Source of the DNA: Lysobacterales bacterium
GTDB taxonomy: Bacteria > Pseudomonadota > Gammaproteobacteria > Xanthomonadales > SZUA-36
Length of the DNA: 6,888 bases
Direction of reading: 5' to 3'
Assembly: GCA_026193295.1 (NCBI GenBank)
Contig: JAPHSB010000456.1
Location: forward strand, 1 to 6,888
Shown in pieces: positions 1-5,731 of the stretch (positions within the stretch are counted from its first letter, which is position 1; each line of letters begins with the position of its first letter). The position numbers were made by a program, and so were the translations under genes. Under the pieces are notes generated by a model. That model did not search any database. It had not been told where the DNA came from and was given only the letters and a program-made list of their open reading frames with translations.

Positions 1-1307
1 CGGCGATACTCGAACTTGTCCACCGCCTTCATCAGGCCGATGTTACCTTCCTGAATGAGATCAAGGAATTGCAGGCCGCGGTTCGTGTATTTCTTGGCAA
101 TCGAGATCACCAGCCGCAGGTTGGCCTCGACCATTTCCTTCTTGGCGCGGCGAGCCTTGGCCTCGCCAATGGACATCGTGCGGTTGATGTCTTTCAACTC
201 GGCGATGGTGACCTGCGCCTCCGTTTCGAGCCGCGCCAACTTTTCCTGCACCGTGCGGATTTCGGGCGCGTATTCCTTCAGTGCCGGCACCCACTTCTGC
301 TTGCCCTTCAGGACCGGTGTCAGCCACTTCGCATTGGCTTCGTTCTCGGTGAATGATTTGAGGAACACCGACTTGGGCATCTTCGCCTGTACGACGGCCA
401 TCTGCAAAATCATGCGTTCCAGGTCACGGGTCTGGGAAACGACATAACGCAGGCGGTCGACCAGGTGATCCACCATTTTCGCGGGAAACTTGATCCGCAG
501 GAAAATGTCGGCCATCTGCTCGCGAACTTTCAAAACATTCTTGTGCGCCAGACCGTGCTTGCCTTTCAGAGTGACAAACTTACGGTACAGCACCGCAATT
601 TCCTCGAACTTGCGGTCGACTTCCTCCGGATCCGGGCCGGTGGGGCCCTGTTCCTCTTCAGCCTCGTCCTCGTCCTCGTCGTCCTCGTCCTCGTCGTCTT
701 CGTTGTCCTCGTCGAGGTCCTCGTCCTTCTCTTCGATCTTGGGCTTGGTGGGCTTGACCGGTTTCGGAATTTCCTGCTTGGCCAGTTCTTCCGGATCGAT
801 GAAATCGATCATCAGCTCTGTCAGCCGCTGACGTCCATCCTTGTAGTTGGCATACTCTACCAGGAGGGTGGCGTAGGTACCGGGAAACCGCGCCAGCGCA
901 TGGTGCACCTGAAGCAGGCCGTCTTCGATGCGCTTGGCGATAGCGATCTCGCCTTCGCGCGTCAGCAGTTCCACCGTGCCCATCTCGCGCATGTACATGC
1001 GGACCGGGTCGGTGGTGCGGCCGATCTCGGTCTCGACCGCAGCCAGGGCCGCCGCTGCCTCCTCGGCCGCCGTGTCGTCGTCGGTATCGGTCGTGGCGTC
1101 GTCGTTGAGAATCAGTTCATCGGTGTCCGGCGCCTCTTCATGCACCGAGATCCCCATGTCGTTGATCATGTTGATGATGTCTTCGATCTGCTCGGGATCG
1201 ACGATGTCATCGGGCAGGTGATCATTCACCTGGGCATAGGTCAGAAACCCCTGCTCCTTTCCCTTGGTGATGAGATCTTTCAATTGGGACTGCTGATTCT
1301 CGTTCAT
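1..1307 (-). CDS. rpoD: RNA polymerase primary sigma factor RpoD (sigma-70), 3' end cut off by window edge
   Basis: Housekeeping sigma factor that directs core RNA polymerase to -35/-10 promoters. I translated the minus strand from the ATG at 1305-1307 and it stays open for 435 codons to the window edge; full-length relatives are a little over 600 residues. The start MNENQQSQLKDLITKGKEQG and the following YAQVNDHLPDDIVDPEQIED match sigma region 1.1 of E. coli sigma-70. Region 1.2 is at about residues 99-130 (DPVRMYMREMG, then LLTREGEIAIAKRIE). The non-conserved region carries a very acidic stretch at about 192-219. Region 2.1-2.2 is recognised from ANLRLVISIAKKYTNRGLQF and QEGNIGLMKAVDKFEYR, where the window ends, just before the -10-reading region 2.4. 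The gene lies 76 bp downstream of dnaG on the same strand. The bases before the ATG are A/T-rich and show no clear Shine-Dalgarno. I see neither a convincing terminator nor a convincing own promoter in the gap. Confidence 0.97.
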   Translation of the reverse strand, partial: MNENQQSQLKDLITKGKEQGFLTYAQVNDHLPDDIVDPEQIEDIINMINDMGISVHEEAPDTDELILNDDATTDTDDDTAAEEAAAALAAVETEIGRTTDPVRMYMREMGTVELLTREGEIAIAKRIEDGLLQVHHALARFPGTYATLLVEYANYKDGRQRLTELMIDFIDPEELAKQEIPKPVKPTKPKIEEKDEDLDEDNEDDEDEDDEDEDEAEEEQGPTGPDPEEVDRKFEEIAVLYRKFVTLKGKHGLAHKNVLKVREQMADIFLRIKFPAKMVDHLVDRLRYVVSQTRDLERMILQMAVVQAKMPKSVFLKSFTENEANAKWLTPVLKGKQKWVPALKEYAPEIRTVQEKLARLETEAQVTIAELKDINRTMSIGEAKARRAKKEMVEANLRLVISIAKKYTNRGLQFLDLIQEGNIGLMKAVDKFEYR

Positions 1308-1383
1308 AAAGTTCTATTCAGGCTAATTAACTATAGTCCAAGACCGCCAAACCGGCGACATGGTTTCATGCGCCCGTTCACTA

Positions 1384-3123
1384 TCACGGTTCTCCCCCGT
1401 GTAACTCCCCGATCAACTGTTGCCTGCGCTGCTGCAGGGCCAGCAATTGCTGGCGATCCTCGGGGCCGAGATCTACGATTTTGGGCATTTTCTCCATGCG
1501 GCTCTCGATCCACTGGAGCTCCAGCCCCGTGACAGCATCCCGGAATTCGCGGGCGAGATTCTCTTCGTCTCCCTGCAGGTCCCAGGTGGCCAATTTGTTC
1601 AAGTGTGATTGCGCCGGGTGGTCGTGCCATAGCTCCAACAGCTGAGCGGTAGTCATATTGGGGCTTTTGGCGCAGAAGTCAACAAGTTCACGGTAGATTT
1701 CAAAACCCGGCAGATCACAGCCCTCAAACACGTCCATGTTGCGTGCGCCGGATGCCAAAGACGGATTCTGTACCAGGTGGGCCAGGGCCAGTCGCATCGC
1801 GGTTCGCGGCGTACCCGGAGCCCTGCTGGCTGCAGATCTCAACTCCCTGGGGGGTCGGCCGGCCGCCTGGTCGTCCACCTTGTGACGGGCCAGTGATTCG
1901 AGGCGCGAAAACATCATGTCCCGGAATACGCCCGGGGGGATCTGCTCGAGGTGTGGTTTGGCCTGGCCGACCAAGCGTGCCCTGCCGTCGATCGAGCTCA
2001 TGTCGACCGCGCCGGTGAGCTGGTCGAAGAAGTATTCCGACAGCGGTTGCGCGTCGGCCAGCAAAGCCTGGAAGGCCTCGCTGCCCTGCCGCCTGACCAG
2101 GCTGTCCGGATCTTCGCCTTCCGGCAGAAACAGGAATCGTGCCTGTCGTCCCTCGCGCAAGCGCGGCAAGGTCGCCTCCAGCGCCCGCCAGGCGGCTTTT
2201 CTACCGGCCTGGTCGCCATCGAAACAATAAATCGCTTCGTCTGCCGCGCGGAACAGCAACTCGGCATGATCACCGGTCGTCGCCGTGCCCAGCGTGGCCA
2301 CGCAATTGCCAAAACCGAACTGAGCAAGTGCCACCACGTCCATGTAACCCTCCACGACCAGGATCTGTTCCAGTTTTGCCTGACTCTTGCGCGCCAGGTA
2401 CAGCCCATACAGTTCGCGGCCTTTGTGGAACAGTTCTGTTTCAGGTGAGTTGAGGTACTTGGGGCCGTCGTCGGCAAGCGCCCGTCCGCCGAAAGCGATG
2501 ATCCGGCCGCGCCGGTCATGGATCGGGAACATGATTCGATCGCGGAACTTGTCATACGTGCCGCCTTTACCCTGGCTCAACATACCGGCACGCTGCAGGA
2601 GCTTCAGGCGCTGGTCATCCGTCCCCAGCTGCCGCATCAGGCCGTCCCAACCAGCCGGGGCGTATCCGACCCCGAACCGCGCAGCCACTTCCCCTGACAG
2701 GCCCCGTTGCTTCAGGTATTGGATCGCCTGTGGGCTCTGCTTCAGCTGCGCCTGATACCAGTCGCCAGCCTCGGCCAGCAACTCGTACAACCCGGCTGAC
2801 GGCCGCGGAGCTGCAGCCGCGGTGTCACGCGGTACCTGCAAACCGGCCAGGCGCGCCAACTCTTCGACTGCATCGACAAACTCCAGGCCTTCGTAATTCA
2901 TCATGAAACCGATGGCCGAGCCGTGGGCTCCGCAGCCAAAGCAATGGTAGAACTGTTTCTGGGGACTGACGGTAAAGGAGGGGGTTTTTTCGTCGTGGAA
3001 GGGGCAGCGGGCCTGGTACTCACGCCCGGCCTTTTTCAGGGGCACGCGCCGTTCTATGACTTCCACGATATCGACGCGGCCAAGCAGTTCTTCGATGAAC
3101 GAATCCGGAATCAGGCCCCCCAT
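1384..3123 (-). CDS. dnaG: DNA primase DnaG
   Basis: Synthesises the RNA primers for lagging-strand replication and is recruited by DnaB helicase. The protein is 579 residues, the family's usual size. The N-terminal CHC2 zinc-binding domain has C40, H43, C61 and C64 (ARCPFHDEKTPSF and FYHCFGCG). The polymerase core begins around residue 115 and includes FRDRIMFPIHD and PKYLNSPET (about 193-229). The TOPRIM domain has LVVEGYMDVVALAQFG with the catalytic Glu at 258, followed by FDGDQAGRKAA with metal-binding Asp at 302 and 304. The C-terminal part (about 440-579) is alpha-helical and weakly conserved, as expected of the DnaB-binding domain, and is joined by a linker rich in Arg, Ala and Pro. 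The ATG at 3121-3123 is chosen because the spacing to the zinc ligands matches E. coli DnaG; its ribosome binding site is poor (GGGGCG). It lies 28 bp after the yqeY-type gene and 76 bp before rpoD, consistent with one operon. Nothing looks broken. Confidence 0.98.
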   Translation of the reverse strand: MGGLIPDSFIEELLGRVDIVEVIERRVPLKKAGREYQARCPFHDEKTPSFTVSPQKQFYHCFGCGAHGSAIGFMMNYEGLEFVDAVEELARLAGLQVPRDTAAAAPRPSAGLYELLAEAGDWYQAQLKQSPQAIQYLKQRGLSGEVAARFGVGYAPAGWDGLMRQLGTDDQRLKLLQRAGMLSQGKGGTYDKFRDRIMFPIHDRRGRIIAFGGRALADDGPKYLNSPETELFHKGRELYGLYLARKSQAKLEQILVVEGYMDVVALAQFGFGNCVATLGTATTGDHAELLFRAADEAIYCFDGDQAGRKAAWRALEATLPRLREGRQARFLFLPEGEDPDSLVRRQGSEAFQALLADAQPLSEYFFDQLTGAVDMSSIDGRARLVGQAKPHLEQIPPGVFRDMMFSRLESLARHKVDDQAAGRPPRELRSAASRAPGTPRTAMRLALAHLVQNPSLASGARNMDVFEGCDLPGFEIYRELVDFCAKSPNMTTAQLLELWHDHPAQSHLNKLATWDLQGDEENLAREFRDAVTGLELQWIESRMEKMPKIVDLGPEDRQQLLALQQRRQQLIGELHGGEP

Positions 3124-3151
3124 TCAGGCGCCCCGTTCATCACCGGCCTGG

Positions 3152-3598
3152 TCAGGAGGCAAGTTGTGTCTTGACCGCCTGGCTGACGGCCTTCATGTCG
3201 GCCCGCCCCTGGACCTGTCCACGCAGGGCATTCATCACGGCGCCCATGTCCCGGATGCTGCTGGCGCCGAGGTCGGCAATGGTGGAGCGGATCAACTCGG
3301 CCAACTGGTCTGCAGACAGGGGTTCCGGCAGATACGTCTGGATCAGGTCCAGCTCGAACTGCTCCTTGGCCGCCAGGTCGTCACGCCCCGCTTTCTGGAA
3401 CTGTTCCAGCGACTCGCGGCGTTGCTTGACCATCTTGTCGAGTACGGCCAGCACCTGCTCATCATTCAGCTCGATCCGTTCGTCTACTTCTTTTTGCTTG
3501 ATGGCCGCGGTCACCAGACGCAATGCAGCCAATTGCTCGCGCTCATGCGCGCGCATGGCCTGCTTGACGTCTTCCTGGATTCGGGATTTCAGTGACAT
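3152..3598 (-). CDS. yqeY: GatB/YqeY-domain protein
   Basis: A 148-residue helical protein of the YqeY family, which resembles the tRNA-binding tail domain of the GatB subunit of Glu/Asp-tRNA amidotransferase. No firm biochemical role is established for the stand-alone form, so a tRNA-related function is only inferred from homology. Recognisable segments are the N-terminal MSLKSRIQEDVKQAMRA, then LRLVTAAIKQKEVDER, KQRRESLEQFQKAGRDDLA and the conserved YLPEPLS motif near the middle. I start it at the ATG at 3596-3598 because family members begin MSLK. An in-frame TTG four codons upstream (3608-3610) has an AGGG 9 nt before it, whereas the ATG has no Shine-Dalgarno nearby, so initiation may be at the TTG or depend on coupling to rpsU. 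It lies 39 bp after rpsU and 28 bp before dnaG, so it is almost certainly co-transcribed with both. From memory, the same gene occupies this slot in Pseudomonas; E. coli lacks it here. Confidence 0.93.
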   Translation of the reverse strand: MSLKSRIQEDVKQAMRAHEREQLAALRLVTAAIKQKEVDERIELNDEQVLAVLDKMVKQRRESLEQFQKAGRDDLAAKEQFELDLIQTYLPEPLSADQLAELIRSTIADLGASSIRDMGAVMNALRGQVQGRADMKAVSQAVKTQLAS

Positions 3599-3611
3599 GT
3601 CAACGGACAAC

Positions 3612-3637
3612 GGGCGCCGCCCTGGCTTGGACAGGCC
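3612..3637 (-). other. Overlapping short hairpins in the rpsU-yqeY intercistronic gap
   Basis: Just after the rpsU stop, the minus strand can form two alternative GC hairpins. One pairs GGGC with GCCC (3619-3622 with 3612-3615, 3-nt loop). The other pairs CCTG with CAGG (3631-3634 with 3620-3623, 7-nt loop). They share bases, so both cannot form together. There is no T-run afterwards, so this is not a canonical terminator. In E. coli the rpsU-dnaG gap contains a partial terminator that lowers primase expression; an analogous attenuating or processing role here is only a guess. The first hairpin also covers the AGGG that would serve the alternative TTG start of the downstream gene. Confidence 0.3.
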
Positions 3638-3853
3638 TCAGTAAAGACGCGTGCGACGGACTGCTTCCCGCGACAGGCGGCGCATGTTGCGTTTCACGGC
3701 GGCGGCCGCTTTGCGCTTACGCTCCTGGGTCGGCTTTTCGTAGAACTCACGGCGGCGTGTCTCAGACAGCACCCCTGCTTTCTCGCAGGACCGCTTGAAG
3801 CGGCGCAATGCGTACTCAAAAGGCTCGTTTTCGCGTACTTTTACACTTGGCAT
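3638..3853 (-). CDS. rpsU: 30S ribosomal protein S21
   Basis: Small, very basic ribosomal protein of the 30S platform, needed for efficient base-pairing of natural mRNAs during initiation. The 71-residue product is exactly the length of E. coli S21 and nearly the same in sequence: it begins MPSVKVRENEPFEYALRRFK, continues SCEKAGVLSETRRREFYEKP, and ends SREAVRRTRLY. The C-terminal half is rich in Lys and Arg. The ATG at 3851-3853 is supported by the family start and by a purine-rich AAGGAAGAG upstream (GAG 9 nt and AGGA 13 nt from the ATG). It is the first gene of the rpsU-yqeY-dnaG-rpoD series. A candidate promoter lies about 95 bp upstream and a strong hairpin sits in the leader. Confidence 0.98.
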   Translation of the reverse strand: MPSVKVRENEPFEYALRRFKRSCEKAGVLSETRRREFYEKPTQERKRKAAAAVKRNMRRLSREAVRRTRLY

Positions 3854-3890
3854 TAAGAATCACTCTTCCTTTTCGTGCCTTGAGTTTTCC

Positions 3891-3915
3891 ATTCCAGGCC
3901 GACGGGGCCGGGAAT
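3891..3915 (-). promoter_or_regulatory. Leader hairpin upstream of rpsU (near-perfect inverted repeat)
   Basis: Plus-strand arms ATTCC-a-GGCC (3891-3900) and GGCC-g-GGAAT (3906-3915) are complementary except for one mismatched pair, around a 5-base loop (3901-3905). The resulting stem has 9 base pairs. In the rpsU transcript it would lie about 40-60 nt before the start codon and downstream of the candidate promoter at 3948-3977. Neither side has a T-run, so it is unlikely to be a terminator. It could be an mRNA stability element, a protein-binding site or a ribosomal-protein leader. No S21 autoregulatory leader is known to me, so the role is open. Confidence 0.5.
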
Positions 3916-3947
3916 CAATCGAAGGCGCTCTGTTGACGTAGCCGCTT

Positions 3948-3977
3948 ATTTTACCAAGCAATGCCGCAAGCATGCAA
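3948..3977 (-). promoter_or_regulatory. Candidate sigma-70 extended -10 promoter of the rpsU operon
   Basis: On the minus strand TAAAAT (3948-3953) matches the -10 consensus at 5 of 6 positions. It is directly preceded by TGG (3954-3956), giving the TGn of an extended -10. A weak -35, TTGCAT, is at 3972-3977 with an 18-bp spacer. This is the most A/T-rich spot between the transferase gene and rpsU, and it would give a leader of roughly 85-90 nt. I see no LexA-type CTG-N10-CAG box here, unlike the E. coli rpsU operator. Confidence 0.5.
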
Positions 3978-3990
3978 AGGTTTGATGAAG

Positions 3991-4007
3991 CCGCCTGGAA
4001 AGGGCGG
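3991..4007 (-). terminator. Weak hairpin just after the transferase stop codon
   Basis: CCGCC (3991-3995) and GGCGG (4003-4007) form a 5-bp GC stem with a 7-base loop, starting 3 bp after the stop codon of the gamma-glutamyltransferase gene. On the minus strand the tail is CTTCATC, without a proper T-run. It might slow or partly end transcription before the rpsU promoter, but it is too short for a confident intrinsic terminator. Confidence 0.25.
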
Positions 4008-4010
4008 TAC

Positions 4011-5579
4011 TTATCCCGACCGGGCGAACGCCACGACACCGCCGCGTCGCGGGTCACCCGCGCCGTCGAAAATGCCACCGTGCTTGATGGAAACAGTATG
4101 CACACCGCCGAAAAACAGGTTGCTTTCGGGCCACACGTGATGGCGTGGCACCGCCGACGTCAACGCGTGAACGGCGTCTTCCGGAAAGCCCGCCTCGATA
4201 CTCAACATGTCGCCTTCGAGGTGCATTCTCGACGCGGTCACCGCTTGCTCGAGGGACATGCCGAAATCCAGCAGGTTGACCAGCACCTGGGTGATGGCGC
4301 TGCGGATGCGGTTGGAGCCTCCGGTACCCAGCGCAATGCGGGTGCCGTCAGCCAGTTCGGCGACGGCCGGCGACATCATGGAGGCCAGTCGAACATTTTC
4401 TTTCCAGCGATGGAACCCACCGAAATTGAGGTCTTCCTCGCCCAGCATGTTGTTCAGCATGATGCCGCTGTCCGGCAACACGTAGGCGCAGCCCTCGCCG
4501 TTGGACGCTGTCAGGCTGGCGATGTTGCCGGCGCGGTCGGCGACACTGATGTGGGTTGTGCCGCGACTGAACAGGGAGTTCAACTCCAGGCCCTGCTGCC
4601 ACTCCCGCACGGTCTCCTCCCCCAGCAATCGCTCCATTTTTTCGCGCTCCAGTCCGGATTCCAGTCGGTAGCGGTGCCGGGCCACGCTGGCAGCCCGCAT
4701 GCCCCGGAGCAGGTTCAGCGCGTGTCCGGGGCTGCCCCAGGTCTCCTGCGATGAATCCCAGTCCGAAATCACGCCCAGAGCGAACGCAATCAGGCAGCCC
4801 CCGGGGGACGGCGGAGGATTGATTGCGCAACGCGTCCCGCGGTAGCGGAAGACGACGGGCTCGCGCCGCTCCACGCGATAGGCGGCAAGATCTTCGCGGG
4901 TGATGTGGCCGCCTCGCTCCAGGCAGTCGCGCGCGAACTGCGCGGCCCACTCGCCCCGGTAGAAAAGCGCCTGCCCTTCCCGGGCCAATGCCTCCAGTGA
5001 ATCCGCGGCCTGCGGGTTGCGCAGCAATTCTCCGACCCGGATCAGGCGGCCAGGATGGGCCGGTGATTCGAACAAGCTGAATGAGGAGGGCGTCGCCTGC
5101 ATGATGGGCCGCAGGATTCGGATGATGTAGTGGTGGAATTCATCGACACGCACTCCGCCGCGGGCCAACTCGATGGACGGCGCCATGATGTCCGGCAACG
5201 GCATGCGCCCCAACTCCTGGTGCGCTTCGAAGATGCCTGCGACGATGCCGGGAACGGCAATGGAACCCATTCCAATGTGGAATTCCTGCGCGGCGGTCCC
5301 GAAATTGGCCATGATGGGGTAGAAATCGAGTTCCGCCGTGGGACGCCGGCGGGAGGGCGTCTGGCAAAAGAAATCGTAAACCCGGGGCTTCTGGCCGTCA
5401 GGCAAGGCCAGCATGAAGCCGCCCCCGCCCAGGCTGACCAGCAAAGGCTCAGCAATCGCCGCGGTGCACAACGCGCCCAGGGCCGCGTCAAAGGCATTGC
5501 CCCCGGCCTCCAGGATTTCCACCGCTGTCCGCGACACTTCCGCGCTGCCGGAAGCCGCCACGCCAATGTTCCTGCCCAA
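4011..5579 (-). CDS. Gamma-glutamyltransferase family protein (Ntn hydrolase)
   Basis: Homologue of gamma-glutamyltransferase, enzymes that cut the gamma-glutamyl bond of glutathione-like compounds and self-cleave to a large and a small subunit. From the chosen TTG start (5577-5579) it is 522 residues. Family landmarks, in order: VAASGSAEVS (7-16), EILEAGGNAFDAA (21-33), LGGGGFML (50-57), AVPGIVAGI (108-116), NPPPSPGG (254-261), the self-processing/nucleophile site GTTHISVADRAGN (T341 expected as first residue of the small subunit), IMLNNMLGEEDLN (373-385), MMSP (401-404) and GTGGSNR (418-424, oxyanion glycines). There is no signal peptide, so it is probably cytoplasmic. The start is uncertain. 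An ATG at 5709-5711 would add 44 residues that do not resemble the family, lack a Shine-Dalgarno and have lower third-position GC (about 58% against 80% in the first 44 codons after the TTG). AGGA lies 7 nt before the TTG. The frame stays open further upstream only as antisense of tsaD. The substrate is unknown. Confidence 0.9.
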   Translation of the reverse strand: MGRNIGVAASGSAEVSRTAVEILEAGGNAFDAALGALCTAAIAEPLLVSLGGGGFMLALPDGQKPRVYDFFCQTPSRRRPTAELDFYPIMANFGTAAQEFHIGMGSIAVPGIVAGIFEAHQELGRMPLPDIMAPSIELARGGVRVDEFHHYIIRILRPIMQATPSSFSLFESPAHPGRLIRVGELLRNPQAADSLEALAREGQALFYRGEWAAQFARDCLERGGHITREDLAAYRVERREPVVFRYRGTRCAINPPPSPGGCLIAFALGVISDWDSSQETWGSPGHALNLLRGMRAASVARHRYRLESGLEREKMERLLGEETVREWQQGLELNSLFSRGTTHISVADRAGNIASLTASNGEGCAYVLPDSGIMLNNMLGEEDLNFGGFHRWKENVRLASMMSPAVAELADGTRIALGTGGSNRIRSAITQVLVNLLDFGMSLEQAVTASRMHLEGDMLSIEAGFPEDAVHALTSAVPRHHVWPESNLFFGGVHTVSIKHGGIFDGAGDPRRGGVVAFARSG

Positions 5580-5586
5580 AATCCCG

Positions 5587-5590
5587 TCCT
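5587..5590 (-). promoter_or_regulatory. Ribosome binding site supporting the TTG start of the transferase
   Basis: Minus-strand AGGA, inside CAGGACGGG, lies 7 nt before the TTG at 5577-5579. The alternative ATG at 5709-5711 is preceded by pyrimidine-rich TTTCCTTCG with no such signal. This decides my choice of start, together with family alignment from memory and codon composition. Confidence 0.45.
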
Positions 5591-5607
5591 GTTCCGTCCA
5601 GAGACTG

Positions 5608-5635
5608 AAGATATCACAGGCGGCGCCGGCCACAA
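5608..5635 (-). promoter_or_regulatory. Candidate promoter of the transferase gene
   Basis: Minus-strand TATCTT (5608-5613, 4 of 6 to the -10 consensus) is directly preceded by TGA (5614-5616), an extended -10. A weak -35, TTGTGG, lies at 5630-5635 with a 16-bp spacer. Transcription would begin near 5601 and give a leader of about 20 nt before the TTG start. If this promoter is real, the upstream ATG at 5711 cannot be used from it. Confidence 0.35.
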
Positions 5636-5673
5636 GTCGGTAGGGCCCGCCAGGACGGGCTTTGCTTCCGGCA

Positions 5674-5702
5674 TTGCAGACGGTCGAAATCGAATATATA
5701 TC
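5674..5702 (+). promoter_or_regulatory. Candidate sigma-70 promoter of tsaD-folB
   Basis: A weak -35 TTGCAG (5674-5679) and a -10 TATATC (5697-5702) are separated by 17 bp, within the A/T-rich patch AATATATAT that stands out from the GC-rich surroundings. Transcription would start near 5709 and leave a leader of about 20-25 nt containing the AAGGA site. TATATA two bases earlier is an alternative -10. Confidence 0.45.
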
Positions 5703-5718
5703 TGTACGCATGCATTCG

Positions 5719-5723
5719 AAGGA
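5719..5723 (+). promoter_or_regulatory. Ribosome binding site of tsaD, fixing its GTG start
   Basis: AAGGA, a strong Shine-Dalgarno, lies 8 nt before the GTG at 5732-5734. That GTG gives the expected family N-terminus MRVLGIETSCDETG, with no nearby in-frame ATG as a competitor. Confidence 0.8.
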
Positions 5724-5731
5724 AATCAGCT

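Larger units (their letters stand above)
5583..5659 (-). repeat. Perfect 9-bp inverted repeat flanking the transferase leader
   Basis: CCCGTCCTG (5583-5591) and CAGGACGGG (5651-5659) are perfect reverse complements separated by 59 bp. On the minus-strand transcript the downstream arm contains the AGGA ribosome binding site of the transferase gene. The upstream arm can also pair locally (GCCCG with CGGGC, 5645-5649 with 5656-5660, 6-base loop), which would compete with the long-range pairing. A 9-bp match can arise by chance in GC-rich DNA, and the arms could pair in RNA only if transcription starts upstream of 5659. Confidence 0.35.

Noticed and set aside
1330..1358. Minus-strand TATAGT before rpoD as a possible own promoter
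   Set aside because: No acceptable -35 at 16-18 bp and no extended -10. The adjoining TTGGAC would need a -10 that places the start of transcription at the start codon.
1344..1372. Small hairpins (CGCC/GGCG and CATG/CATG) in the dnaG-rpoD gap
   Set aside because: Only 4-bp stems with no T-run; expected by chance.
465..1532. 355-codon open frame on the plus strand with a hydrophobic Val/Leu-rich segment
   Set aside because: It is antisense to rpoD; the Val/Leu run is simply the complement of the Asp/Glu tract in sigma-70. No family resemblance.
1951..2555. Several 100-185-codon open frames on both strands inside dnaG
   Set aside because: Shadow frames of a well-conserved primase gene.
3933..3938. 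Plus-strand TTGACG upstream of rpsU as a -35 element
   Set aside because: No -10 at a proper distance, and the plus strand downstream holds no gene until tsaD.
3860..4105. 81-codon minus-strand open frame upstream of rpsU
   Set aside because: Overlaps the end of the transferase gene and the rpsU promoter region; no domain and no good initiation signal.
3972..4754. 260-codon open frame on the plus strand
   Set aside because: Entirely antisense to the transferase gene in high-GC DNA; low-complexity composition and no recognisable domain.
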